The notes below the pieces were generated by a model. The model saw only the letters and a list, made by a program, of their open reading frames with translations, had not been told where the DNA came from and searched no databases. From Planctomycetota bacterium (GTDB lineage Bacteria > Planctomycetota > SZUA-567 > JAKLDR01): 51,027 nt of DNA. A program made the position numbers and the translations under genes. The stretch covers positions 1 through 51,027 of the forward strand of contig JAKLDR010000021.1 of NCBI GenBank assembly GCA_022703445.1, written 5' to 3'. Shown in pieces: positions 42,232-50,323 of the stretch. Position 1 is the stretch's first letter. Every line of letters starts with the position of its first letter.

Positions 42232-44238
42232 GTGACCGAATCCGCGCCCAAGCACTTCGTGACCACCGCCCCGGAGCGCTGCCGGGTCTGTTACACCTGC
42301 ATCCGGGAGTGCCCGGCCAAGGCCATCCGCATCTCCGGCAGCCAGGCCGAGGTCCTGCCCGAGCGCTGCATCTGCTGCGGCAACTGCGTCAAGGTCTGCA
42401 GCCAGAAGGCCAAGCAGATCGTGGACACCGCCGCACCGGTGCGCGCGCTGCTCGGCTCCGGCCGGCGCACCGCCGCCTGTCTGGCGCCGAGCTTCCCGGC
42501 CGAGTTCCCGGACGTCGATCACCGCCGGCTGGTCGGAGCGTTGCGCCGCCTGGGCTTCGGCCTGGTCACCGAGGTGGGCTTCGGCGCCGACCTGGTGGCC
42601 GATCGCTACCGGCGGCTACTGGAGGGCGGTGACGGCCGGCGCTGGATCGCCACCAGCTGCCCGGCGGTGGTCACCTACGTGGAGCACTATCACCCGGGGC
42701 TGGTCAAGGACCTGGCGCCCATCGTCTCGCCGATGATCGCCATGGCCCGGGCCCTGCGCCGCCTGCACGGACGGGATCTGGGCATGGTCTTCGTTGGCCC
42801 GTGCGTGGCCAAGAAGATGGAGGTGGCCGACCCGCAGCTGCCCGGCGAGCTCGATGCGGCCATCACCTTCGCCGAGCTCCGGCGCATGTTGGAGGACGCC
42901 GGGATAGACCCGGCCGCGGCCGAGCCCTCCGACTTCGACGAGCCGCGCGCCGGGCTGGGCGCGCTCTTCCCGATCAGCCGGGGGTTGCTCCAGGCCGCCG
43001 ACATCCACGAGGACCTGCTCGACGGCCGGGTGGTGTCCGCCGACGGCCGCAACAGCATGACCGACGTGCTGGCCCAGTTCGAGGAGGGCGTGCTCGACGC
43101 CCGGTTGCTGGAGGTGCTCTGCTGCCACGGCTGCGTCATGGGGCCTGGCTACAGCCGGCCGGCGCAGCTCTTCGAGCGTCGGGCGGCGGTGCGGGACTAC
43201 GTTCGCAGTCAGCAGGAGTCGGCCGACGCGGACCGCTGGCGGCGGAACGTGGAGCGCTTCAGCGACCTGGACCTCTCCCGCGCCTACGGAGCGGAGGACC
43301 GGCGGGTGTCTCCGGTGGGCGACGGCGGGGCGGTGCAGGAGGTGCTGGCCAGGATGGGCAAGCACCGGCCGGAGGACGAGCTCAACTGCGGGGCCTGCGG
43401 CTACGACACCTGCCGGGAGCACGCCGCGGCCATCGTCAAGGGCCTGGCCGAGAGCGAGATGTGCCTGCCCTACACCATAGAGCAGCTCAAGGTGACGGTG
43501 CGCGAACTGGCCAGCTCCAACGAGCAGCTGGCCAGCGCCCAGGCCGCGCTGCTCCAGGCCGAGAAGCTGGCCAACATGGGCCAGCTGGCCGCGGGCATCG
43601 CCCACGAGATCAACAACCCCCTGGGCATCGTCCTGCTCTACGCCCACACCATGCTGGAGGGGGCCGCCGACCAGGCCGCCAAGGCCGACCTGGGGGTGAT
43701 CGTCGAACAGGCCGACCGCTGCAAACGGATCGTCGCCGGCCTGCTGCACTTCGCCCGGCGCAACAAGGTCGTGCCCCAGCCCACCGACCTGCGTGAGCTG
43801 GTGGAGCGCACCCTGGGCATGCTGCACCTGCCCCCGGAGATCCGCACCTCGGTGCGGACCGACTGTCCGGACCCCCGGGCGGAGGTGGACCGCGACCAGA
43901 TGGCCCAGGTGCTGACCAACCTGTTCACCAACGCGCAGGATGCCATGCCCTGGGGCGGCGAGCTGTCCGTGGCGGTCTCCGGCGGCGACGACTGCGTGCA
44001 CATCGACGTCAGCGACACCGGCCGGGGCATCCGCCCGGAGATCATCAACAAGATCTTCGAGCCGTTCTTCACGACCAAGCAGATCGGCCGGGGCACCGGG
44101 CTGGGTCTGGCGGTCACCTACGGCATAGTCAAGATGCACCGCGGCAACATCACCGTGACCTCCAACGCCGACCCGGCCAAGGGCCCGACCGGCACGACCT
44201 TCCGGGTGACCCTGCCCCGGAAGGCGGAGATGGGGTGA
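42232..44238 (+). CDS. Sensor histidine kinase with ferredoxin, [FeFe]-hydrogenase-like and FeS domains
   Basis: The GTG at 42232 (GAGG 7 bases upstream) opens 668 residues. Domains: two [4Fe-4S] ferredoxin motifs (CRVCYTCIRECP at 17, CICCGNCVKVC at about 47), then a hydrogenase H-cluster-type domain (about 70-330). In it L1 is TSCPAVV (Cys143), L2 is GPCVAKKME (Cys191) and L3 is CCHGCVMGPG (Cys297 and Cys301 keep the CX3C spacing). A four-Cys FeS domain follows (CGACGYDTC, about 385), a coiled coil, HisKA with AHEINNPLGI (His458) and HATPase_c (NLFTNAQDAM, DTGRGI, GTGLGLAVTYG). No transmembrane segment, so cytoplasmic. Hydrogenase-like sensor kinases (HydS-type) are known near [FeFe] hydrogenases and are thought to sense H2 or redox state. 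Encoded directly after a lone receiver. Confidence 0.9.
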   Translation: MTESAPKHFVTTAPERCRVCYTCIRECPAKAIRISGSQAEVLPERCICCGNCVKVCSQKAKQIVDTAAPVRALLGSGRRTAACLAPSFPAEFPDVDHRRLVGALRRLGFGLVTEVGFGADLVADRYRRLLEGGDGRRWIATSCPAVVTYVEHYHPGLVKDLAPIVSPMIAMARALRRLHGRDLGMVFVGPCVAKKMEVADPQLPGELDAAITFAELRRMLEDAGIDPAAAEPSDFDEPRAGLGALFPISRGLLQAADIHEDLLDGRVVSADGRNSMTDVLAQFEEGVLDARLLEVLCCHGCVMGPGYSRPAQLFERRAAVRDYVRSQQESADADRWRRNVERFSDLDLSRAYGAEDRRVSPVGDGGAVQEVLARMGKHRPEDELNCGACGYDTCREHAAAIVKGLAESEMCLPYTIEQLKVTVRELASSNEQLASAQAALLQAEKLANMGQLAAGIAHEINNPLGIVLLYAHTMLEGAADQAAKADLGVIVEQADRCKRIVAGLLHFARRNKVVPQPTDLRELVERTLGMLHLPPEIRTSVRTDCPDPRAEVDRDQMAQVLTNLFTNAQDAMPWGGELSVAVSGGDDCVHIDVSDTGRGIRPEIINKIFEPFFTTKQIGRGTGLGLAVTYGIVKMHRGNITVTSNADPAKGPTGTTFRVTLPRKAEMG

Positions 44239-44275
44239 CCCGGTTCCGACCGGTGCGGGGGGCGGGAGGCCTGTC

Positions 44276-45427
44276 GTGGACGTCCTGAGGATCCTGATCG
44301 TCGACGACGAGCCCGGCCTGCGCATGGGCGCAGCGCGGGCGCTGCGCGACTTCCAGGTCAGCCTGCCCGACGGCGGCGGCGAGGTGGGTTTCGTTCTGGA
44401 CGAGGCCGACAGCGCCGAGGCGGCCGCCGCGCGGATGGCCGCCGAGCGTCCCCAGATCATGCTCCTGGACCACCGCCTGCCGGGCATGAGCGGCACCGAC
44501 TTCCTGGACAAGCTTGGCCTGGAGATCAACGGCGACCTGCTGGTCATCATGATCACCGCCTACGCATCCCTGGAGACGGCGGTGGCCGCCGCCAAGCGCG
44601 GGGCCTACGACCTGCTGGCCAAGCCGTTCACGCCGGAGGAACTCCGGGGCATGGTCCGCAAGGCGGCCATCCGGGTCATGCTCCAGCGCCAGGCCCGCAA
44701 GCTGGCCGAGGAGAAGCGGCGGGTGCGCTTCGAGTTCGTCCGGGTGCTGGCCCACGAACTCAAGAGCCCGCTGGGGGCCATCGAGGGCTACCTGAACATC
44801 TGCGTCTCGCCAGAGGTGCGGGTCTCCGAGGAGAAGCGCCGGGAGATGATCGCGCGGTCGATAGAGCGCCTGGCCGGCATGCGCCAGCTGATCACCGACC
44901 TCTTGGACCTCACCCGCATCGAGTCCGGCGAGAAGAAGCGCGAGCTGGTCGCGGTGGACCTGGCCGCGGTGGCCCGCGAGGCGGTGGAGAACGTCCTGCC
45001 CCAGGCGGCGGCGCGGGGCATCACGGTGAATCTGGATTGCCCGGCGCCGCTCGAGGTCCGGGCGGACCGGGGCGAACTGGCCATCATCGTCAACAATCTG
45101 GTCTCCAACGCCGTGAAGTACAACCGCGACGGAGGGCGAGTGGACGCGCGCATCCGGCGCACCCCCGAGGGCGTCGAGATCGCCGTCGCGGACACCGGCA
45201 TCGGCATGACCGCCGAGGAGGCCGGCCGGCTCTTCAAGGAGTTTTCGCGCATCCGCAACGCCCGGACTTCGGGAATAGACGGGAGCGGTCTGGGGCTGTC
45301 CATAGTCAGGAAGCTGGCGGAGCTCTACCGCGGGGAGGCCTCCGTGCGGAGCGTCCCGGGCGAGGGCAGCACCTTCACCGTGCTGCTCCGCGAGGTGAGC
45401 CCGCCGGGCGCAGGAGGAAAGCCGTGA
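44276..45427 (+). CDS. Receiver-histidine kinase hybrid (REC-HisKA-HATPase)
   Basis: The GTG at 44276 opens a 383-residue protein. The N-terminal receiver (1-130) has LIVDDEPGL, acceptor Asp in IMLLDHRLPGMSG and Lys in LLAKPF. HisKA follows with H box LAHELKSPLGAIEGYL (about residue 160), then HATPase_c (NNLVSNAVKYN, ADTGIGM, GSGLGLSIVRKLAELYRG). A receiver placed before the kinase suggests that its activity is set by phosphotransfer from another kinase, here most likely the hydrogenase-like sensor just upstream. It has no membrane segment. The stop overlaps the GTG of hydG (GTGA), linking signalling to maturation genes in translation. Confidence 0.9.
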   Translation: MDVLRILIVDDEPGLRMGAARALRDFQVSLPDGGGEVGFVLDEADSAEAAAARMAAERPQIMLLDHRLPGMSGTDFLDKLGLEINGDLLVIMITAYASLETAVAAAKRGAYDLLAKPFTPEELRGMVRKAAIRVMLQRQARKLAEEKRRVRFEFVRVLAHELKSPLGAIEGYLNICVSPEVRVSEEKRREMIARSIERLAGMRQLITDLLDLTRIESGEKKRELVAVDLAAVAREAVENVLPQAAARGITVNLDCPAPLEVRADRGELAIIVNNLVSNAVKYNRDGGRVDARIRRTPEGVEIAVADTGIGMTAEEAGRLFKEFSRIRNARTSGIDGSGLGLSIVRKLAELYRGEASVRSVPGEGSTFTVLLREVSPPGAGGKP

Positions 45428-46845
45428 GCCACAGGGCCGTTGGAGGGACGCCCCCGACCATCGTCGACGAACCGGCCATCGGCGGGGTCCTGGCCGCGCG
45501 GGCCCGGCCCGACGCGGGGCGCATCCGCGGGATCCTGGCCAAGGCCCGGGAGGCCCGGGGCCTGGAGATGCCCGAGGTGGCGGAGCTGGCCTCGGTCAGC
45601 GACCCGGAGCTGTTGGGCGAGGTCTTCGCCGCCGCCCGCGAGGTCAAGGAGCGCATTTACGGCCGCCGCCTGGTGATTTTCGCGCCGCTGTACATCTCGA
45701 ACCTGTGCGCCAACGAGTGCCTGTACTGCGCCTTCCGGGTGCGGAACAAGGCGGTGAGGCGCCGGGCCCTGACGGTCCCCGAGATCGAGCGCGAGGTGCG
45801 GGAGTTGGTCGAGCAGGGCCACAAGCGCGTGCTGCTGGTGGCCGGCGAATCCTATCCGCAGAAGGGCTTCGACTACGTGCTGGAGGCCATCGAGGCGGTC
45901 TATCGCTCCCGGAGCGGCCGGGGGGAGATCCGCCGGGTCAACGTCAACGTCGCGCCCCTGACCGCCGAGGAGTTCGCGCGCCTGAAGTCCGCGAAGATCG
46001 GCACCTACCAGCTCTTCCAGGAGACCTATCACCGCGAGACCTACGCGCGGGTCCACCTGGCCGGGAAGAAGCGCGACTTCGACTGGCGGGTCACGGCCAT
46101 GGACCGGGCCATGCAGGCCGGCATCGATGACGTGGGCATCGGCGTGCTCTTCGGCCTGTGCGACTGGCGCTTCGAGCTCCTGGCGCTGATGCAGCACATC
46201 CGCCACCTGGAGCGCGAGTACGGCGTGGGCCCTCACACCATCAGCGTGCCGCGCCTCGAGCCGGCGGTCGGTTCGGACATGGCCGCCAGCCCGCCCTACC
46301 CGGTCAGCGACGTCGATTTCCGGAAGATCGTGGCGATCCTCCGCCTGGCCGTGCCCTACACCGGGATCATAATGTCCACCCGCGAGACGGCCGCCATCCG
46401 CCGGGAGAGTTTCGCGCTGGGCGTCTCGCAGATCTCGGCTGGCAGCCGGACCAATCCGGGCGGCTATGCCGACGGGCCGGCGGAGGAGGCCGGCGCGGCC
46501 GGCGGGCAGTTCTCGCTGGGCGACCACCGTTCGCTCGACGAGGTCATCCGCGACGTGGCCGCGCTGGGCTACATCCCGTCCTTCTGCACGGCCTGCTACC
46601 GGCTGGGTCGCACCGGCGGGGACTTCATGGACCTGGCCAGGCCCGGCGAGATCAAGGAGCACTGCGACCCCAACGCGCTGTCCACCTTCACCGAGTACCT
46701 GCTGGACTACGCCTCGCCGGCCACCCGCGAGGTCGGCGAGAGGCTGGTCACGGAGGCGCTCGCGACCATGCCCGAATCCCAGCGCCGGGCCTCCGAGGCC
46801 ATGATCGCCAAGATCAAGGGCGGCGGGCGCGATGTCTACTGCTGA
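45424..46845 (+). CDS. hydG: [FeFe] hydrogenase maturase HydG (radical SAM tyrosine lyase)
   Basis: The GTG at 45424 lies 6 bases after AGGAGG and overlaps the preceding stop. The 473-residue protein has the radical SAM motif CX3CX2C at residues 95/99/102 (CANECLYCAF). It also has the HydG-specific C-terminal CX2CX22C at 388/391/414 (FCTACYRLGRTG), which holds the auxiliary dangler cluster and separates it from ThiH. HydG splits tyrosine to make CO and CN- and assembles Fe(CO)2CN-Cys complexes for the H-cluster. It is the first maturase gene, 14 bases overlapping aspA. Cytoplasmic. Confidence 0.96.
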   Translation: MSHRAVGGTPPTIVDEPAIGGVLAARARPDAGRIRGILAKAREARGLEMPEVAELASVSDPELLGEVFAAAREVKERIYGRRLVIFAPLYISNLCANECLYCAFRVRNKAVRRRALTVPEIEREVRELVEQGHKRVLLVAGESYPQKGFDYVLEAIEAVYRSRSGRGEIRRVNVNVAPLTAEEFARLKSAKIGTYQLFQETYHRETYARVHLAGKKRDFDWRVTAMDRAMQAGIDDVGIGVLFGLCDWRFELLALMQHIRHLEREYGVGPHTISVPRLEPAVGSDMAASPPYPVSDVDFRKIVAILRLAVPYTGIIMSTRETAAIRRESFALGVSQISAGSRTNPGGYADGPAEEAGAAGGQFSLGDHRSLDEVIRDVAALGYIPSFCTACYRLGRTGGDFMDLARPGEIKEHCDPNALSTFTEYLLDYASPATREVGERLVTEALATMPESQRRASEAMIAKIKGGGRDVYC

Positions 46846-48268
46846 ACCCGTCGGCGGCGCAGCCGGCTTCCGCATCGAGGGCGACTCGCTCGGCGAGCGC
46901 CAGGTGCCGGCCGGGGCATTCTGGGGCGTTCACACCGCGCGGGCGCTGGAGAACTTCCCGCTCTCCGGGCGGCGGGTCCACCCGGAGCTGGTCCGCGCCT
47001 ACGGGGCGGTGAAGCTCGCCTGCGCGCTCACCAACCGCGCCGTCGGGTGCTGGGCCGCCGACCCGGCCAAGGCCGAGGCCATCGAGCGGGCTTGCCGGGA
47101 GATGGCCGAGGGGCTGCTCGACGCTCACGTGGTCGTCGACGCGCTCCAGGGCGGCGCCGGTACCAGCACCAACATGAACGTCAACGAGGTGCTGGCCAAC
47201 CGGGCCCTCGAGATCCTGGGCGAGCCCCGCGGAAAGTACTCGCGGGTCTCCCCGCTCGACGACCTCAACCTCCACCAATCGACCAACGACACCTATCCGA
47301 CGGCCCTGAAGCTGGCCGCGGTGCGGCTGCTGCGCCGGCTGGAGGCGGAGTTGGTCGCGCTGCAGGAGTCCTTCCAGGCCGCCGAGAAGCGCTTCGCCGG
47401 GGTGGTCAAGGTCGGGCGCACCCAGCTGCAGGACGCGGTGCTCACCACCCTCGGGCGGGAGATGAGCGCCTACGCCGACGCGCTCAGCCGCGACCGCTGG
47501 CGGGTCTACAAGTGCGAGGAGCGCCTGCGGGTGGTGAACCTGGGCGGCACGGCCATCGGCACCGGCCTGGCCGCGCCGCGCCAATACGTCTTCCGGGCGG
47601 CGGAGACGCTCAAGGAGGTCACCGGCATCGGCTTCGCCCGCGCCGAGAACCTGGTGGAGTGCACCCAGAACGCCGACGTCTTCGTCGAGGTCTCCGGGAT
47701 CCTCAAGGCCTCGGCGGCGACGCTCGTGAAGATCTCAGGCGACCTGCGCCTGATGTCCAGCGGACCGGAGGCCGGCCTGGGCGAGCTCCGGCTCCCCGCG
47801 CGCCAGGCCGGCAGTTCGATCATGCCCGGCAAGGTCAACCCCGTCATCCCCGAGGCGGTGACCCAGGCGGCCATGCGGGTCATGGCCAACGATTCGGCCA
47901 TCGCCTGGGCGGCCGGCTCCGGAAGCCTGGAACTCAACCCCTTCCTGCCGCTGGTGGCCGATTGCCTGCTGGAGAGCGTGGACCTGCTCGCGCGCTCCTG
48001 CGACATCCTCCGTCGCCACTGCGTTGAGGGCCTGGAGGCCGACGCCGAGCGCTGCCGCGCCCACGTGGAGGGTTCGACCGCCGCGGCCACCGCGCTGGTG
48101 CCGGCCCTGGGCTACGAGGGCGCCTGCCGGGTCGCGAAGTCTGCGAGAGAGACCGGCCGCACAGTCCGGCAGGTGGTCCTCGACGGGAAGCTGATGACCG
48201 CCGCAGAGTTCGACGCCCTGATCAGTCCGGAGGCAGTCTGCCGCCTGGGCATGCCGGAGAAGCGTTAG
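46832..48268 (+). CDS. aspA: Aspartate ammonia-lyase (aspartase/fumarase superfamily)
   Basis: This 478-residue protein is of typical length. It contains the superfamily signature GSSIMPGKVNPVIPE (about 330), GGAGTSTNMNVNEV (about 107) and NLHQSTNDTYPTALK (about 148). It converts aspartate to fumarate and ammonia; a class II fumarase would be very similar. GSSIMPGKVNP is the family-wide form, so fumarase is not excluded. It sits between hydG and hydF, and aspA homologues do recur in hydEFG clusters. A likely reason is supply of ammonia for the bridgehead nitrogen of the azadithiolate ligand. That role is inferred. A repeat begins exactly at its stop codon. Confidence 0.88.
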   Translation: MSTAEPVGGAAGFRIEGDSLGERQVPAGAFWGVHTARALENFPLSGRRVHPELVRAYGAVKLACALTNRAVGCWAADPAKAEAIERACREMAEGLLDAHVVVDALQGGAGTSTNMNVNEVLANRALEILGEPRGKYSRVSPLDDLNLHQSTNDTYPTALKLAAVRLLRRLEAELVALQESFQAAEKRFAGVVKVGRTQLQDAVLTTLGREMSAYADALSRDRWRVYKCEERLRVVNLGGTAIGTGLAAPRQYVFRAAETLKEVTGIGFARAENLVECTQNADVFVEVSGILKASAATLVKISGDLRLMSSGPEAGLGELRLPARQAGSSIMPGKVNPVIPEAVTQAAMRVMANDSAIAWAAGSGSLELNPFLPLVADCLLESVDLLARSCDILRRHCVEGLEADAERCRAHVEGSTAAATALVPALGYEGACRVAKSARETGRTVRQVVLDGKLMTAAEFDALISPEAVCRLGMPEKR

Positions 48269-48370
48269 CCGCAAAGATGCGCAAAAGGCGCAAGGGGATT
48301 GAGATTGGAGCTACATACGAAGTCAACCGCACCCACCCTCTTGCGCTTCTTGCGCCTCTTTGCGGCCGGC
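48268..48370. repeat. Family A inverted repeat starting at the aspA stop codon
   Basis: The left arm GCCGCAAAGATGCGCAAAAG (from 48268) continues to GCAAGGGG at 48297. The right arm (48338-48370) reads CTCTTGCGCTTCTTGCGCCT followed by CTTTGCGGCCGG. The left arm shares its first base with the aspA stop codon. Confidence 0.9.
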
Positions 48371-48384
48371 ATGACTTCCATGCG
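48356..48384. repeat. 29-base direct repeat, copy 1
   Basis: This copy and that at 49030-49058 agree in 26 of 29 bases. Both read CTCTTTGCGGC, four variable bases, then ATGACTTCCATGCG. Copy 2 contains the hydF start region; copy 1 is a non-coding remnant. They bracket the GxxExxY unit. Confidence 0.85.
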
Positions 48385-48425
48385 TAGGACGCAAGGGATG
48401 GGGCTGAAGGCAACGGCATTCACGA

Positions 48426-48455
48426 GCCGCAAAGGTGCGCAGAAGGCGCAAGGGG
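48426..48455. repeat. Family A left arm upstream of the GxxExxY gene
   Basis: GCCGCAAAGGTGCGCAGAAG then GCGCAAGGGG matches the left arms at 48268 and 48884. Its terminal AAGGGG lies 7 bases before the ATG at 48463 and serves as that gene's ribosome binding site. Confidence 0.85.
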
Positions 48456-48462
48456 ATCGGCT

Positions 48463-48840
48463 ATGAAAGAACCGGTGTTCGCACTATGCGATCGGATTCG
48501 GGAGATCAGTTTGGCCCTGCATGCGCATCTTCGGCACGGGCACCTCGAGAAGGTCTATGAAAACGGCCTGGCTCACCGACTGCGCAAGGCCGGACTGGCG
48601 GCCGAACAGCAGTCTCCGCTCAAGGTGTTCGATGAGGATGGCACCGTGCTGGGCGAATACTCGGCAGACATCTTCGTGGAGAAGATGCTAATCGTTGAGT
48701 TGAAGGCCTGCAAGACACTGGCTGACGAGCACACGGCTCAACTGCTTGGCTACCTGCGCGCGTGCCGTGTGGAGCACGGCCTCCTGGTCAACTTCGGAGC
48801 TCCGAAGCTGGAGATCCGGAAGTTTGTCTTGTCGCAGTAG
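48463..48840 (+). CDS. GxxExxY protein (PDDEXK nuclease-like)
   Basis: This 125-residue protein is full length for the family. The name-giving motif is GHLEKVYENGL (residues 27-37). The nuclease-like core follows: SADIFVEKMLIVELKACKTL (Asp and ExK around 69-87), then QLLGYLRACRVEHGLLVNFG. The fold belongs to the PDDEXK superfamily (PF13366). Its activity is unproven, but the Asp and E-x-K residues are present. Composition is less GC-rich than the hyd genes. It is flanked on both sides by family A repeats and bracketed by a 29-base direct repeat. It interrupts the otherwise tightly packed maturation operon between aspA and hydF, so it is probably an acquired unit. Confidence 0.85.
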   Translation: MKEPVFALCDRIREISLALHAHLRHGHLEKVYENGLAHRLRKAGLAAEQQSPLKVFDEDGTVLGEYSADIFVEKMLIVELKACKTLADEHTAQLLGYLRACRVEHGLLVNFGAPKLEIRKFVLSQ

Positions 48841-48883
48841 GCGCAGGCTAGCCGCCGCAGGGGAGTGAGACGGTGCGATTCAT

Positions 48884-48988
48884 GGCCGCAAGGACGTACC
48901 AAGGGCGCAAGGGGTTCTTAAGAAGGAACCCGGCCCAGCAGCCGCCCCTTCACACTCTCTTGCGCTTCTTGCGCCTCTTTGCGGCTGG
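48884..48988. repeat. Family A inverted repeat downstream of the GxxExxY gene
   Basis: The left arm (48884-48914) GGCCGCAAGGACGTACCAAG ends in GCGCAAGGGG. The right arm (48957-48988) reads CTCTTGCGCTTCTTGCGCCT then CTTTGCGGCTGG, nearly identical to the right arm at 48338-48370. Confidence 0.9.
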
Positions 48989-49029
48989 TCTCCCGGCGCC
49001 TTCGGCTTCTGTCGGCCATGGTGAATTTC

Positions 49030-49058
49030 CTCTTTGCGGCTAGGATGACTTCCATGCG
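49030..49058. repeat. 29-base direct repeat, copy 2, over the hydF start
   Basis: This is the partner of 48356-48384 (26/29 identical). It includes a CTTTGCGG remnant of a family A arm joined directly to the ATGACTTCCATGCG that begins hydF. Confidence 0.85.
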
Positions 49059-50319
49059 CAAATCACCCAAGGGTTTCCGGCTGCACATCGGCATCTTCGG
49101 CCGCCGGAACGTCGGCAAGAGCAGCTTGCTCAACGCCATCACCCGGCAGCAGGTCTCCATCGTCAGCGAGGTGGCCGGCACGACCACCGACCCGGTGGAG
49201 AAGCCCATGGAGCTGCTGCCGCTCGGGCCGGTGCTCTTCATCGACACCGCCGGGATCGACGACGTTGGGGCGCTGGGAGCCATGCGCGTCCAGAAGACCC
49301 GCCAGGTCTTCGACCGCACCGACCTGGGCGTCCTGGTGGTCGCCGCCGGCGACTGGGGCGAGTACGAGGACGGCATCCTGGCGGCGCTCGGCGAGCGCAA
49401 GGTGCCGGCCGTGGTGGTCTTCAACAAGGCCGACCTGGCCGCCCCGGCGGCGGAGCTTGTTGCGCGGTTGGAGGCCGGGAAGCTCCGGGCGGTGCGCACC
49501 GTGGCCAGCCGGGGCGAGGGCCTGGCCGACCTGCGCGAGGCTTTGCTCGCCGCCGCGCCGGCCGACTACATCGAGTCGCCGGCCATCCTCTCCGACCTGG
49601 TCGGCGCCGGCGAGATGGCCGTGCTGGTGGTGCCGGTCGACAAGGAGGCCCCCAAGGGCCGGCTGATCCTGCCCCAGGTGCAGGCCATCCGCGACCTGCT
49701 GGACGGCGACGCCTACTGCCTGGTGGTCAAGGAGCGCGAGCTGCGCGACGCGCTGGAGCGCCTCAAGCGGCCGCCCAAGCTCGTGGTCACCGACTCCCAG
49801 GCCTTCCTCAAGGTCTCCGGGGACACGCCGCGGGAGGTGCCGCTGACCAGCTTCAGCATCCTCTTCGCCCGGTTCCGCGGGGACCTCGTCGAGCAGGCCC
49901 GTGGGGCGCTGGCCGTCGAGGACCTGCGGCCCGGCGACCGGGTGCTCGTCGCCGAGGCCTGCTCGCACCACCCCATCGCCGAGGACATCGGGCGGGTGAA
50001 GATCCCGCGCTGGCTCCGCCAGTACGTCGGCGGCGAGCTCGACTTCACCACCGTCCAGGGCCACGACTTCCCCGAGGACGTCTCCGGCTACAAGCTCGTC
50101 ATCCACTGCGGCGCCTGCATGTGGAACCGCCGGGAGATGCTCAGCCGCATCATGCGCTGCCGCGCGGCCGGAGTGCCCATCACCAACTACGGTCTGGTCA
50201 TCGCCTACAGCCTGGGGATCTTCGAGCGCTCGCTCGAGCCCTTCCCGGCGGCGCTCGACGCCTTCCGCGCCGAGAAGGCCGCCCGGGCCGCTCGCGCCGG
50301 ACGCCCGGGGAAGGGCTGA
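49054..50319 (+). CDS. hydF: [FeFe] hydrogenase maturation GTPase HydF
   Basis: The ATG at 49054 (AGGA 8 bases upstream) gives 421 residues; 49045 is an alternative. The GTPase domain has P-loop GRRNVGKSS (about 14-22), TT in GTTTDP, DTAGIDD and NKAD. The dimerisation domain follows. The C-terminal cluster domain carries CSHH (Cys303, His305) and HCGAC (Cys352, Cys355), the CxHx(about 46)HCxxC pattern of HydF. HydF is the scaffold that receives the [2Fe] precursor and delivers it to apo-HydA. Only 4 bases separate it from hydE. Its upstream region has been remodelled by a repeat insertion, so translation may depend on a non-native leader. Confidence 0.95.
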   Translation: MRKSPKGFRLHIGIFGRRNVGKSSLLNAITRQQVSIVSEVAGTTTDPVEKPMELLPLGPVLFIDTAGIDDVGALGAMRVQKTRQVFDRTDLGVLVVAAGDWGEYEDGILAALGERKVPAVVVFNKADLAAPAAELVARLEAGKLRAVRTVASRGEGLADLREALLAAAPADYIESPAILSDLVGAGEMAVLVVPVDKEAPKGRLILPQVQAIRDLLDGDAYCLVVKERELRDALERLKRPPKLVVTDSQAFLKVSGDTPREVPLTSFSILFARFRGDLVEQARGALAVEDLRPGDRVLVAEACSHHPIAEDIGRVKIPRWLRQYVGGELDFTTVQGHDFPEDVSGYKLVIHCGACMWNRREMLSRIMRCRAAGVPITNYGLVIAYSLGIFERSLEPFPAALDAFRAEKAARAARAGRPGKG

Positions 50320-50323
50320 CCGC

